A stretch of 64,000 bases of DNA from a virus. The DNA lies in the IMG/VR virus record IMGVR_UViG_3300018080_000116, positions 62,001 to 126,000 of that record. One strand, given 5' to 3'. Below the pieces are notes generated by a model. The model did no database searches, had not been told where the DNA came from, and worked only from the letters and a program-made list of their open reading frames with translations. A program made the translations under genes and the position numbers. Shown piece by piece: positions 1 to 7,772 of this stretch. Each line of letters starts with the position of its first letter. Positions within the stretch are counted from its first letter, which is position 1.

Positions 1-564
1 GGTATATGGGAAGAGCTAGGCTATCGTTGTGTGTTCATCCTGGGTGCCATGATAAGCATTATGTTTGCCAACTGGTTTTGGGGATGGCTTTTGGTAATCT
101 TCGTTATCATCGCCATCGTTGGTGGACTCGCCATGATGGCCAAGAGCGAAGGTAATCCCATTGTTATTGGCATCGCCGCCCTGTTCATTGTCTTTTGCTT
201 CTTCCTCATGTACTGGACCTGGAACCTGGAAGACCCGGTGTACTGGCTATACCTGAACGTCGTCTTCCCGATTCTAAGTTTCATCAGCTTTGGAGCACTC
301 GACCCGATCCTGAACTTTCAACCAGAACATGCGCCCGCTCTGTTCATCATGGGTGCAATCTCGGCCAATGCCAAGTTCCGAGACGGTCACAAATACCAGG
401 GCATCATCGGCTACTTCAACTCGTGGATCGCCGGTTTCGTCCTGCTGTACGCCATGCTGTACTACGGACTGTTGACCGCCATCATCGTACACGCTATCTA
501 CGACATCGAATTTGCCGTCGTCCGGTACATCGGTCGCAAGGTGGACAACTTACAGGAAGGGTGA
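1..564 (+). CDS. CPBP-family (CAAX-type) intramembrane protease-like protein, 5' partial
   Basis: The reading frame is open to the left edge, so the true start lies outside the window; a GTG at 31 or ATG at 49 would cut off the most telling motif. The first residues read EELGYR, which matches motif 1 (EExxxR) of the CPBP/Abi membrane metalloproteases, and HAIYD near residue 172 matches the last HxxxN/D motif. The middle FxxxH motif is not clear (FGALDP is the nearest match), so activity is uncertain. About five hydrophobic segments are visible. Family members cleave membrane proteins or prenylated peptides and some confer bacteriocin or phage immunity. It heads the visible part of the small-gene operon. 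Confidence 0.5.
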   Translation, partial: GIWEELGYRCVFILGAMISIMFANWFWGWLLVIFVIIAIVGGLAMMAKSEGNPIVIGIAALFIVFCFFLMYWTWNLEDPVYWLYLNVVFPILSFISFGALDPILNFQPEHAPALFIMGAISANAKFRDGHKYQGIIGYFNSWIAGFVLLYAMLYYGLLTAIIVHAIYDIEFAVVRYIGRKVDNLQEG

Positions 565-566
565 AG

Positions 567-797
567 ATGATTAGAGACCATTTGCTCCAATGGCGAAAAA
601 ACAACAAGGCCGAAAACTACGCCGACTACTTAGAGTCGGTCAAGAAACTTCCCGTGGAGGATCGGCCTGCCGCATTTGCGCTGTGGGGTATTCGTAGCTT
701 CGACGATATACCGTTTGTACTGGCGACTATGCACCACGTTGAAAGGGGTGCTAAAGATTTGGAGAACGAGCCAACAGAAAACAGGTTGGAGAGGTAA
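567..797 (+). CDS. hypothetical protein, 76 aa
   Basis: Start ATG lies two bases after the upstream stop, with AGGAAGGGTGAAG acting as ribosome binding site. The product is a small soluble, charged protein with no family I recognise (begins MIRDHLLQWRKNN, contains the stretch PAAFALWGIRSFDD). It is followed directly by the next gene with no gap, which supports it as a member of the operon. Confidence 0.7.
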   Translation: MIRDHLLQWRKNNKAENYADYLESVKKLPVEDRPAAFALWGIRSFDDIPFVLATMHHVERGAKDLENEPTENRLER

Positions 798-1049
798 ATG
801 AGCGACTGCTATTACTGTGCATGGAAGAACGGCCACCACGATCCCAACTGCCCGCAAAGACAGTTGCACTCGGAGACCGTATTCGTCTTGCACAAGACCT
901 TATGGGAGGCCGGGTACAAAAAGGGCAGGGGCGGACAAGAACCAACCAGCGACGATCCGGTCTACCTGCTAGGCTATGGCCGAGGCGTCGTCGCCCTTGA
1001 GGAAGCAGAGAACGGCTTTGATCCAGTACATGAAGGGAGACAATGGTGA
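798..1049 (+). CDS. small Cys/His-rich protein, 83 aa
   Basis: The ATG abuts the upstream TAA. The N-terminus has CYYC-x7-HHDPNC, a possible metal-binding cluster of three Cys and two His in the first 20 residues; the C-terminal part is charged. No named family recognised. Overlaps the next start by seven bases (ATGGTGA). Confidence 0.7.
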   Translation: MSDCYYCAWKNGHHDPNCPQRQLHSETVFVLHKTLWEAGYKKGRGGQEPTSDDPVYLLGYGRGVVALEEAENGFDPVHEGRQW

Positions 1050-1309
1050 TTATCGACGACCAAACAGTAACGCCCGAAATCGCAGAGCAAGCACCCGATT
1101 ACCAACAAATTTATTGGGGGTGTGCGATCCTCGCCAGTCACGCAGACAGGAAGGGTAAGCGAAACCTCAACTGTTCGCATGACACTCTGCATATTTGCTT
1201 CCACACCGAAGAACACGAACTGGACGAGGAAGAACGTTCGATCCTCGAAGCGTGTGGCTTCGAGTGGGACGATGCCCTGGGACAGTGGGAGCGACGGACA
1301 TCATGCTGA
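1043..1309 (+). CDS. hypothetical acidic protein, 88 aa
   Basis: Starts inside the end of the previous gene (ATGGTGA), typical translational coupling. Sequence is acidic in the second half (EEHELDEEERSILEACGFEW). The tail pattern 'ACGFEWDDALGQWER' resembles short phage proteins in which a region re-derives a value from modified sequence, but I cannot name a family. Confidence 0.7.
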   Translation: MVIIDDQTVTPEIAEQAPDYQQIYWGCAILASHADRKGKRNLNCSHDTLHICFHTEEHELDEEERSILEACGFEWDDALGQWERRTSC

Positions 1310-1641
1310 GAGACACCATCGACTTCGACACCTTCAAGGAACACTTCATCGACCAGCCCGATGGGTACTTCCCCGTCTACGCATCCTTTGAGGAAGTGGA
1401 CGACGACGAAGACATGCCCGAAGATGCCCAATACTACAAGGTGGTCGAACTGGACATGATCTGCGAGTGGCGGATGCCCGATGGCAAGGTCAAGTTCATC
1501 CAGGTGCCCTTTGAGACCAAGGAACAACTCGAAGCCATTGTGGCCTACTTGCACGTGGCCGCTGGCCTGTTGCACGAGGCCATCAGCAAACGCAACAACG
1601 AACTGTTGCCCGAAGCCGAGGCCGAAGGTTGGTGGAAATGA
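1303..1641 (+). CDS. hypothetical protein, 112 aa
   Basis: ATG chosen because it overlaps the upstream stop as ATGCTGA; a longer in-frame start at 1195 would overlap the previous gene almost fully. The product is acidic with a run EEVDDDEDMPED near residue 30 and ends EGWWK. No known domain recognised; cytoplasmic by composition. Confidence 0.7.
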   Translation: MLRDTIDFDTFKEHFIDQPDGYFPVYASFEEVDDDEDMPEDAQYYKVVELDMICEWRMPDGKVKFIQVPFETKEQLEAIVAYLHVAAGLLHEAISKRNNELLPEAEAEGWWK

Positions 1642-1778
1642 CTAGCTGGCAAACCATAGGACAGTACCAATACGAGTACGACGAGAACGGCTACACCGGC
1701 TGGTATCGTTGTGTAGGTGGACGCCTCGCCGATGGGCGCTGGCCAGAGTGGAACAGCAAAACAGGAGCACAACAATGA
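1638..1778 (+). CDS. very small protein, 46 aa
   Basis: Fills the gap between two neighbours exactly: its ATG overlaps the upstream stop (ATGA) and its stop overlaps the next start (ATGA). The product is aromatic-rich (YQYEYDENGYTGWYRC, then GRWPEW), unlike random translation. Function unknown. The double four-base overlap is the main evidence that it is real. Confidence 0.6.
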   Translation: MTSWQTIGQYQYEYDENGYTGWYRCVGGRLADGRWPEWNSKTGAQQ

Positions 1779-2104
1779 AATCACAAGCCTTACCAGCGTT
1801 CTTGCCAGCCGTCGTGTTTGTAGCCGTCTGTTTCCTCGGTTCGTGCAGCCCGCCACAATCGCCACAAGCGAAAACCCACCCGATGGCGTATGACATCGAG
1901 AACCCCATCCAAATCAATACAGGGCAAAAGGTCATGTTCCTGACATGGCACAACTTCGATGAATGGCTGCAAGAGAACCGAGGAAGGGTCTCCATCCATG
2001 CCCTGAGTCACAGCAGTTCCCATATCATCGTCGTCTACAGCGACGGCGTAGTAGAATCGCCCCCCGGCCACGGCCTGGGTGAATACATACCACCGAGTCA
2101 ATGA
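1775..2104 (+). CDS. lipoprotein, 109 aa
   Basis: Start ATG overlaps the previous stop (ATGA). The N-terminus has a short basic head (MKSQ), a hydrophobic stretch and a lipobox FLGSC at about residues 21-25, so it should be exported, lipidated on Cys and anchored in a membrane. The mature part has a domain of about 80 residues containing HNFDEWLQENRGRVSIHALS and HIIVVYSDG, a mixed alpha/beta pattern. A phage-encoded lipoprotein could act in superinfection exclusion, but nothing in the sequence proves that. Confidence 0.75.
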   Translation: MKSQALPAFLPAVVFVAVCFLGSCSPPQSPQAKTHPMAYDIENPIQINTGQKVMFLTWHNFDEWLQENRGRVSIHALSHSSSHIIVVYSDGVVESPPGHGLGEYIPPSQ

Positions 2105-2114
2105 GGAAACAATC

Positions 2115-2318
2115 ATGCAAGAACTGGCAATTATCGTCATGTTGTTGTGGGTGTCGATGACCGTATTTTCCATCGGCCTGTACTACCACGAGCGAGAAAG
2201 AGTGCCCGTGTTGATCCTTGCCTTCATCATGCCGCCCCTGTTGATCGGCAGAGCACTCGGTAGCATGATGCAAGACTTGCATGACCTTGCGGAAATGAAG
2301 AGAAGAGAACCAAGGTGA
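2115..2318 (+). CDS. small membrane protein, 67 aa
   Basis: ATG at 2115 has GAGGAAAC eight bases upstream; the longer in-frame start at 2079 would overlap the lipoprotein gene. Two hydrophobic segments (about residues 3-22 and 29-46) followed by a charged tail (MKRREPR). Probably an inner-membrane protein. No family recognised. Confidence 0.65.
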   Translation: MQELAIIVMLLWVSMTVFSIGLYYHERERVPVLILAFIMPPLLIGRALGSMMQDLHDLAEMKRREPR

Positions 2319-2337
2319 AGCCCGCAGAGGAATAATA

Positions 2338-2751
2338 ATGTTCAGAACCAGACAAGAGTTTGACGACGCCAACGCAGCCGCCAGGATCATCGAACTGGAT
2401 GGGGTGGGAGGCTATCACACGTGCTGCCAGCGATTCGGTGAAGCAGTGGCCAACGCCCTCTTGACGCTGTACCTAAGACGAGGCGAAACAAGCCCGCATG
2501 AGTCAGACAGGAAACTCGCCGTCGCCAAAGTGTTGAAAGAACACGGCCTCGTTGTGCCACGTACCGACGACGAGCTATACAAAGTCATCGAAGAACAAAC
2601 CAGGGGCCTGGGCAACCTGAACCGAGCGGGTATGTCCGCAGGTGAACAAGCACTGTTCGATGCCCTCACAACCATCCAGGTCGCCGCCGCAACCCGTGGA
2701 GATCGGATTACAACCGTGCCGCAGATCGCACGAGTGGAGAGATCAAAATGA
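2338..2751 (+). CDS. hypothetical protein, 137 aa
   Basis: Start preceded by GAGGAATAATA. Mostly alpha-helical soluble protein; contains GGYHTCCQRFGEAVANALLTLYLRRGE, then a second helical part rich in E and A. No signal peptide. Stop overlaps the next start (ATGA). Family unknown. Confidence 0.7.
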   Translation: MFRTRQEFDDANAAARIIELDGVGGYHTCCQRFGEAVANALLTLYLRRGETSPHESDRKLAVAKVLKEHGLVVPRTDDELYKVIEEQTRGLGNLNRAGMSAGEQALFDALTTIQVAAATRGDRITTVPQIARVERSK

Positions 2752-3089
2752 ACCCGTTTGCAGTGTTCCTCGTCGCCATCATCGTAGGCACCCTGGCCCT
2801 CATACTCACCATCGTGTCAATGGGCTACAGGAGCCTAAGACTTGAGATCAAACAGCGAACGTACAAATACGTCATGGCACACACCGATCCCAAGTGTGAT
2901 ATTGCCAGCCACCAGTTTGATCTGATCGACGGCATGAGTGACTTCGAGCGATTGTCCTTCCTCGAACAAATGGCCAAGTTCGAGGGGGCCAAAAGTGACA
3001 AGCCACCTAAGACGTTCAATGACATACCAGCCGCCAGTGCAAATGCAATGGTGCTCGGTGTACTCGAAGAAAGAAAGGCAACAGCATGA
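2748..3089 (+). CDS. single-pass membrane protein, 113 aa
   Basis: Begins with one strong hydrophobic helix (residues 4-25) followed by a charged cytoplasmic-type domain with LRLEIKQRTYKYVMAH and DFERLSFLEQMAKFEG. ATGA overlaps on both sides tie it to its neighbours. Could be a membrane anchor for a soluble domain; function unknown. Confidence 0.7.
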   Translation: MNPFAVFLVAIIVGTLALILTIVSMGYRSLRLEIKQRTYKYVMAHTDPKCDIASHQFDLIDGMSDFERLSFLEQMAKFEGAKSDKPPKTFNDIPAASANAMVLGVLEERKATA

Positions 3090-3703
3090 GCGACATCATT
3101 TGGAAAACCTATTCTCCCGAATTCAGTGAAAAACCGCATTGGCGTGCGATGTATGACGGTCGCCGTGAAATGATCGTCTGCCAACTTGCCGAAGACCAAT
3201 ACTACGCCGAGGTCGATGGCTGCGACTGTAGCAACCACAAGACCCTAGAAGAAGCACAAGCCGCCTGTATCAAACGAGCCAGCAGGAGGGTCCACGTTAA
3301 GGCCACCACCACCGACACACCCACAACCGAAGAACAATACGCCAGTGGTTGGGGCAATAATGCACGTGAAACCACCGTCACTGGTGACGTGAGACAAATC
3401 ACCATCGAGGTCGATGAAGACAATCGGTTCGGTATCACCGTTGACGATGGGCGCATTATCCTCACCACCTATGGCCGAGCACTGTCCATGCTTGTGCCAC
3501 AAAACCTCGTCATGGAGACCGACCAGAGACAGTTCCAAAGGATGCGTAACAGCGTCCAACACCAGGATGATATGATGGCACGCTTGTGTGCCGACCTGGG
3601 TGAAAAGGAAACCTGGAAACGTATCATGGACCAGGACGATGATCTGCGGTTCAGTGCCGCCCTCGTCCAAGTTTACCGCAACACCTACGGAGAAGATGAA
3701 TGA
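3086..3703 (+). CDS. hypothetical protein, 205 aa
   Basis: Coupled to both neighbours by ATGA overlaps. The first 65 residues contain an EVDGCDCSNHKTLEEAQAAC stretch; the middle (about 95-145) is predicted beta-rich (DVRQITIEVDEDNRFGITVDDGRIILTT), and the end is helical. Two-domain soluble protein of unknown role. Confidence 0.7.
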   Translation: MSDIIWKTYSPEFSEKPHWRAMYDGRREMIVCQLAEDQYYAEVDGCDCSNHKTLEEAQAACIKRASRRVHVKATTTDTPTTEEQYASGWGNNARETTVTGDVRQITIEVDEDNRFGITVDDGRIILTTYGRALSMLVPQNLVMETDQRQFQRMRNSVQHQDDMMARLCADLGEKETWKRIMDQDDDLRFSAALVQVYRNTYGEDE

Positions 3704-4248
3704 ACAATCGAGATGAAGCCCTGCGACAAGGACAGCGAGTCCAAGACGCCCTCGGTCAAATGATAACCACCACCGAAGAGACTATCACTCGCATGAGACA
3801 AAAGTGTGGTGAAGGGCTTGGTAGTGAAGATGCGTCCACACTCGCCATCATCCTCGGCAACCAAACCACCACGATGCTGGCGCTCAGCCAACTCAACATC
3901 ATGGTGATGATGCTGCTGCAAGGCCCGCAAGAGGAAGATTGTGCGGCCAAACCCTTCGACTTCAACGAGGCCGTCCAAGAACAAATGCGCAACATGGGCA
4001 GCGAAACAGCCACCGTGGGACCGTTGGGAAGCAACCAACAAACGCATCCCTTCTCTTCCATGCTCGCCTGTGTCGATCAACTCAGCGACGAAGCAGCCAC
4101 CCTTCTCATGGAAGCAGGCCCGCACCTATCTGAAATCCCCGTAGACGTGAACCGCCGACTGCTGCCGCCCAACACCCAGGAAGGCGACGTGCTCAAGGTG
4201 ACATTCACACAAGACCCGGAAGAAAAAGCCCGAAGACTAGGACGATGA
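3700..4248 (+). CDS. hypothetical helical protein, 182 aa
   Basis: ATGA overlap with previous and next genes. Long amphipathic helices dominate residues 1-75 (Met- and Gln-rich), with a second domain around LACVDQLSDEAATLLMEAGPHL. No membrane segment, no recognised family. Possibly an assembly or interaction protein. Confidence 0.7.
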   Translation: MNNRDEALRQGQRVQDALGQMITTTEETITRMRQKCGEGLGSEDASTLAIILGNQTTTMLALSQLNIMVMMLLQGPQEEDCAAKPFDFNEAVQEQMRNMGSETATVGPLGSNQQTHPFSSMLACVDQLSDEAATLLMEAGPHLSEIPVDVNRRLLPPNTQEGDVLKVTFTQDPEEKARRLGR

Positions 4249-4463
4249 CCCAAGCATACCGATACAGATATGCCACGAGAAAACGACGACCACCCAAAGA
4301 TCGCCTGGGACGTGAGATCAAAGCAGGCGACATGGTGAGCGTCCAACAAGCCGGTACGTTCGAGGTCAGAGAACAAGACGGCGAACTGGTCTTCGAGCCC
4401 TATAACCGTGGACCCGAACTGGTCAGACACTATTTTATGAACGACTTGGAGATCGTCCAATGA
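4245..4463 (+). CDS. small basic protein, 72 aa
   Basis: Start overlaps the upstream stop (ATGA). N-terminus is very basic (RYRYATRKRRPPKDRLGR), then a segment GDMVSVQQAGTFEVREQDGELVFEPY with the look of an SH3-like or KOW-like small barrel. That arrangement suits nucleic-acid binding, but this is inferred from pattern only. Confidence 0.65.
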   Translation: MTQAYRYRYATRKRRPPKDRLGREIKAGDMVSVQQAGTFEVREQDGELVFEPYNRGPELVRHYFMNDLEIVQ

Positions 4464-4777
4464 AACTCAGCGACGACGGCAACTTCATCCTCCTGGGGGA
4501 GTACACCTACGATCCATTCATCAAGCCAGAGGAATGGAAACAAATCGTAGCCCAAGCCAAAGAACAATTCCCCGGTGTGGATTACATCCTGTTCAAGTGC
4601 CCCATGTACCTCGGCCTCGCCTCAATCTCCGAAACCCTGGACTTCATGGGCCTCACGCAAGAAATGATGGCACGTGGCGTGTTCGTCATGGGGTCCAACA
4701 AGAAAGTCAACATTATGACCAACTCCCAAATGGGTGAACTGGTCCAACTAATCCAAGACAACGACATGCTTACGTGA
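4460..4777 (+). CDS. hypothetical protein, 105 aa
   Basis: Coupled to the previous gene by ATGA. Alpha/beta pattern (NFILLGEYTYD, FPGVDYILFKCPMYLGL, GVFVMGSNKKVNIMT). Its stop lies inside the left arm of a perfect 13-bp inverted repeat at 4776-4804, which ends the run of coupled genes. Family unknown. Confidence 0.7.
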   Translation: MKLSDDGNFILLGEYTYDPFIKPEEWKQIVAQAKEQFPGVDYILFKCPMYLGLASISETLDFMGLTQEMMARGVFVMGSNKKVNIMTNSQMGELVQLIQDNDMLT

Positions 4778-4804
4778 TCGACACGTCCGCAGGACGTGTC
4801 GATC
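4776..4804 (+). terminator. perfect 13-bp hairpin, no T-run
   Basis: Arms 4776-4788 and 4792-4804 are perfectly complementary with a GCA loop. It is followed by AAAACCC rather than a T-run, so it is a weak candidate for an intrinsic terminator; RNA processing or partial attenuation between two operon parts fits as well. Confidence 0.5.
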
Positions 4805-4839
4805 AAAACCCGTTTCATCGACATATAGGAGCAACCCAA

Positions 4840-5175
4840 ATGAGATACCTACCACTCGCCATCTGCCTCGCCCTTATGGTCGTCGCCTGCGTCATATTCA
4901 ATGGTGCCCTACTCCTGATCGGCGGCATCGGTGCGGCAGCCTGTGCGACCTACCTTCACGAGCACAAGATCGAATACAGCCCCGTGGTGATCGTAGCACG
5001 GCCCCTAACGCCCGGACAGCCGAACGTAGCAGTGGCACGTCCAATCACGCCAGGAGAGCCACACGTGGCCTCTGCGAGGCCCCTGAGCGTGGAGGAAGAG
5101 GTCGCCATGACAATCCACCGACCCACCGGACAACATGGCCGCAAGCCCCCAAGGAATGGAAGGTTTGACGCATGA
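4840..5175 (+). CDS. membrane protein with Pro-rich tandem repeats, 111 aa
   Basis: ATG at 4840 has TAGGAG nine bases upstream; a GTG at 4774 would place the start inside the hairpin. Two hydrophobic helices (about residues 4-24 and 25-42) are followed by three copies of a roughly 16-residue repeat: VIVARPLTPGQPNV, VAVARPITPGEPHV, VASARPLSVEEE. The repeats may form an extended linker or a binding array outside the bilayer. Function unknown. Confidence 0.65.
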   Translation: MRYLPLAICLALMVVACVIFNGALLLIGGIGAAACATYLHEHKIEYSPVVIVARPLTPGQPNVAVARPITPGEPHVASARPLSVEEEVAMTIHRPTGQHGRKPPRNGRFDA

Positions 5176-5303
5176 GCCAAGTCATCGGTGCCACCATCCT
5201 ACTTGTTGTCTGCACACTGGCCCTCTTCGTCTGTGTGTGGGGATGGTACAGATTGCTCAAGAGCATGTTCGGAGAAGACGACAATGATCCTGGGGCCACT
5301 TGA
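5172..5303 (+). CDS. single-pass micro-protein, 43 aa
   Basis: Starts with ATGA over the upstream stop. One hydrophobic helix (about residues 5-24) then KSMFGEDDNDPGAT. Its 3' end overlaps the next gene by 20 bases. Such short membrane proteins in phage often modulate host envelope proteins; nothing more specific can be said. Confidence 0.6.
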   Translation: MSQVIGATILLVVCTLALFVCVWGWYRLLKSMFGEDDNDPGAT

Positions 5304-5469
5304 GTCAAGCGTGCTCGGCCTCCTGTCCCTACACTCAGGATGGACCGCCGAACTACTGGCACAAGAGATTGAAAGGCCAACGTCCCAGGTCCACAAAATA
5401 ATTTTGAGACTGCAAGACAAGGGCCTGATCGGAGAGAACTGGCAACCTACGAAACGAGGGAGGGACTAA
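5284..5469 (+). CDS. winged-helix (MarR-like) DNA-binding protein, 61 aa
   Basis: Contains a minimal helix-turn-helix: VLGLLSLHSGWTAELLAQEI, then ERPTSQVHKIILRLQDKGLI, then the wing ENWQPTKRG. This is the pattern of small MarR/TrmB-type winged helices, in which the SQVHKIILRLQDK helix reads DNA. The start is taken at ATG 5284 since an earlier start would extend through the upstream micro-protein. Likely a transcription regulator, possibly of this operon. Confidence 0.65.
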   Translation: MILGPLESSVLGLLSLHSGWTAELLAQEIERPTSQVHKIILRLQDKGLIGENWQPTKRGRD

Positions 5470-5470
5470 C

Positions 5471-5773
5471 GTGGCTAAGGTATTCTGTGAATGTAACTCG
5501 ACATCGTGCTTCTGTCAGGTCGAAATACCCGACAAAGACTACCTGAAAATAGTCAACGCACGCCTTGTTGTGATTGCGGAGAACTGTAGTCACGGTCCCG
5601 ATCCAACCGATACCCTGGTAGAGCGCCACGATCAATTCAGCACCTACAGGGAAATGGACTCGCCACCATCCCAGCGAAGGGAAGAACCCCATATAACGAA
5701 ACGATGCTACGTGTGTGATGCGTCCATCGACTACAGCAGCAACCGATGCCCCCGATGTAATGCGAGAGTGTAA
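5471..5773 (+). CDS. Cys-rich protein with C-terminal zinc ribbon, 100 aa
   Basis: GTG start one base after the upstream stop. The N-terminal 55 residues (CECNSTSCFC, then VVIAENCSHGPD and LVERHDQFSTY) resemble a small actinobacterial-type domain with a Cys-x-Cys cluster and the phrase VERHDxY. The C-terminus has CYVCDAS-x9-CPRCNARV, a classic two-CxxC zinc ribbon. Role unknown; zinc ribbons of this kind often bind nucleic acids or proteins. Confidence 0.65.
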   Translation: MAKVFCECNSTSCFCQVEIPDKDYLKIVNARLVVIAENCSHGPDPTDTLVERHDQFSTYREMDSPPSQRREEPHITKRCYVCDASIDYSSNRCPRCNARV

Positions 5774-6111
5774 TGCTTAACCAAGAACAAGTCCAAGCCC
5801 TGATCGTATGCCGCCTACTGGCAACGGAAGGCACCTGCAACAGCTTCCATATCGGTCACGTTGAGGGACAACTACGTGCATTGGCCGCAGTCCTCAACGA
5901 CGGCCAGCCCGCCGCACCACAATGCGGCCATGATCTTGCTGAGTACCTCGCCGAGGTAGGCATACCCTACACCCTCGACGATAAACAAAACATTCTGTGG
6001 GACGAACAGTGGATGCAAGACCACTGCTTCACCGCCGAACCCAACCCCATTAAACGAGATGACGTGCCACCACTGGTTTGGAAACACCCCTTTATGAAGA
6101 GAGGTTGGTAA
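5773..6111 (+). CDS. hypothetical protein, 112 aa
   Basis: TAATG overlap with the upstream stop. N-terminal helical half (QVQALIVCRLLATEGTCNSF), C-terminal half rich in aromatic and acidic residues (NILWDEQWMQDHCF). No recognised family; soluble. Confidence 0.65.
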   Translation: MLNQEQVQALIVCRLLATEGTCNSFHIGHVEGQLRALAAVLNDGQPAAPQCGHDLAEYLAEVGIPYTLDDKQNILWDEQWMQDHCFTAEPNPIKRDDVPPLVWKHPFMKRGW

Positions 6112-6464
6112 TGAGCAACGAAACACTCGCCGACCGTAAGGCCACACTCGAACGTATCAGTGGTCTCACCGTCACCATACGCACTGAGAAGAACCAGCGT
6201 GTCTTCTCCTTCGCCCGGCCCGAGACACCACACCTGCATGTCAAGGAAGCCTGGACCTACCCCAAAGCCAAGTGCTTCGCCGAAGGTGTGCGAGTGGGGC
6301 GTGATCTAGGGGCCATGCAAGGCATGAACAAAGCCATCGCCATCGCCGAGCATCTAAGGGACAACCCTGACATCGCCGAGGCAGCCGCACGAGCACACGG
6401 CCTCCAACCACCAGAAGACACCGGAGCTATAAGAACTAGGATCGAGTGGGGAGATCAATCCTGA
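6111..6464 (+). CDS. hypothetical protein, 117 aa
   Basis: TAATG overlap with the previous stop; the longer in-frame start at 6078 is rejected for that reason. Mixed alpha/beta protein with a helical end (AIAIAEHLRDNPDIAEAAARAHG). Its 3' end runs into the first GGATATATCC-type repeat block. Confidence 0.65.
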   Translation: MSNETLADRKATLERISGLTVTIRTEKNQRVFSFARPETPHLHVKEAWTYPKAKCFAEGVRVGRDLGAMQGMNKAIAIAEHLRDNPDIAEAAARAHGLQPPEDTGAIRTRIEWGDQS

Positions 6465-6503
6465 GAGATATATCCTGCCAGGATATATCCTATGGATGTA
6501 TCC
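6454..6503. promoter_or_regulatory. GGATATATCC iteron block 1
   Basis: Four repeats ending in ATCC at 6461, 6475, 6490 and 6503, so spaced 13-15 bases; the best copy GGATATATCC (6481-6490) is a perfect 10-bp palindrome. It sits just upstream of the beta-helix gene at 6554. Similar blocks occur at 12513-12535 and 21061-21106. Probably an operator for a DNA-binding protein; an RNA role is also possible because each copy exposes GGA. Confidence 0.6.
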
Positions 6504-6553
6504 TATGATGCACACAACCAAGCCCCACAACCCCCAACCAGGAGATCATAGTT

Positions 6554-7009
6554 GTGCAAGTACGAGTGAATAACAACGTCATCACCGTGCCCGAAGGGTC
6601 AAACGTCAACGTCATCAACAACCAAGTCTTCGTCAACGGCAAACCGTGGCTCGATACAGACCAAACAAAAGCCGCCCTCAATGATGGCGTACTCAAGGTC
6701 GTCGTCGAAGGGAACGCCCTCAACGTAGCTTGTGACTGTGCCCTTGAGGTCCAGGGTGACGTACAAGGCGACGTAAAGGCAGAAGGCAGCGTCAGGGTCG
6801 AAGGAAACGTAGGGCGCAACGTAGAGGCCGTTGGGAGCGTCCGTTGCGGTGGCGTGACCGGCTACGTGAAGTCAGATGGCACTGTCAACTGCGACAACGT
6901 GGGCGGCAACGTAGAAGCCGGTGGTAGCATCAAGGCTAATGACATCCAGGGCAATGCCAAAGCAGGTGGCAGCGTTAAGGCCAATCGCATCGGCAGCGCT
7001 TCCCTCTAA
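6554..7009 (+). CDS. bactofilin-like beta-helix protein, 151 aa
   Basis: GTG start with CAGGAGATC upstream. After about 65 residues (beta-rich NNNVITVPEGSNVNVINNQVFVNGKPW), residues 70-148 consist of short repeats of the form G-[ND]-V-x-[AV]-x-G-S-[VI] (VQGDVKAEGSV, VGRNVEAVGSV, VGGNVEAGGSI), the signature of a right-handed parallel beta-helix as in bactofilins and polymer-forming DUF583-type proteins. Bactofilins polymerise without nucleotides and scaffold cell-envelope processes. In a phage it might scaffold or build a fibre; this is inference. Confidence 0.65.
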   Translation: MQVRVNNNVITVPEGSNVNVINNQVFVNGKPWLDTDQTKAALNDGVLKVVVEGNALNVACDCALEVQGDVQGDVKAEGSVRVEGNVGRNVEAVGSVRCGGVTGYVKSDGTVNCDNVGGNVEAGGSIKANDIQGNAKAGGSVKANRIGSASL

Positions 7010-7095
7010 GGAAACGTCACCACTTAATAACAACCGAGCAAGCCCCGCAAAGCGTTACTACCGGACCATAATAAACCTCATAACAAAGCAGCCTC

Positions 7096-7302
7096 ATGGC
7101 CATCTCTCCCAACGAAATACTCAACAGGCTAATAGGTGACCTGAACGAAGCCCACGATCAATTACTACCAGATGGTAGACAACGTGACTTCGCACGAGCA
7201 CAAGAGGCAAGAGAGACCATCCAGCAGGCACTCAAGAAAGCCAGGAACCTCCAACGCTGCCTCCCTCTCAAACAGTTCGACCCCAATGACCTGGAAGACT
7301 AA
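7096..7302 (+). CDS. helical protein, 68 aa
   Basis: Last gene of the first operon, 86 bases after the beta-helix gene. Predicted two long helices (EILNRLIGDLNEAHDQL and ARAQEARETIQQALKKARNLQRC). No strong ribosome binding site is visible. Possibly a small DNA- or protein-binding helical hairpin; family unknown. Confidence 0.6.
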   Translation: MAISPNEILNRLIGDLNEAHDQLLPDGRQRDFARAQEARETIQQALKKARNLQRCLPLKQFDPNDLED

Positions 7303-7349
7303 ACACCATCCAGGGCGTTATTAGGACTGGTGGTGATGACATAGGACAA

Positions 7350-7376
7350 GCCCCACTCGCCGCAGGCGAGTGGGGC
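7350..7376. terminator. perfect hairpin, 12-bp stem, loop GCA
   Basis: Arms 7350-7361 and 7365-7376. Core CACTCGCC/GGCGAGTG is shared with the hairpins at 7741 and 7864. No T-run follows on either strand. Confidence 0.5.
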
Positions 7377-7740
7377 AGCGTCCATCTACTCCCAACCACC
7401 ATTTCTAAAACAAAACACCCCTTAATTCACATTCTTATTGTCTCATCAATCAAGCCAAAGTGGGATGGCTGCCCACCTGGGGCCTGAAAGGCTCTAGGAT
7501 CGTGGGAGAGAAGCCCAGATTGGATAAAAACATGGGTTTCAAGCCACAACCCCTTCTCACCGGTTAAGTCCTTGTTGGGACTAGGGCAGGACTAAGGTTA
7601 TTTTGCAGCAGCCATTTATGATCTGAATGGTAGTCCCTGCGCCCTGTTCTACATGATGTTCAACAGACCCGAGCCGAGGGGCGGCGACCGCATGTTCAAC
7701 ACCGGATCGGAATATAAACATTAAGATTCGAGCGGACATA

Positions 7741-7772
7741 ACCCACTCGCCACAGGCGAGTGGGTTTCTTTT
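7741..7772 (+). terminator. intrinsic terminator, 11-bp stem
   Basis: Arms 7741-7751 and 7755-7765, loop ACA, followed by TTCTTTT. Shares its core with two other hairpins in this gap. The best intrinsic terminator for transcripts leaving the first operon. Confidence 0.65.

Noticed and set aside
195-797. 200-residue rightward frame overlapping the first gene
   Set aside because: Its first part is a shadow of the CPBP-like gene in another frame (Arg- and Cys-rich). Only the last 76 codons, from the ATG at 567, look like protein and fit the gene spacing.
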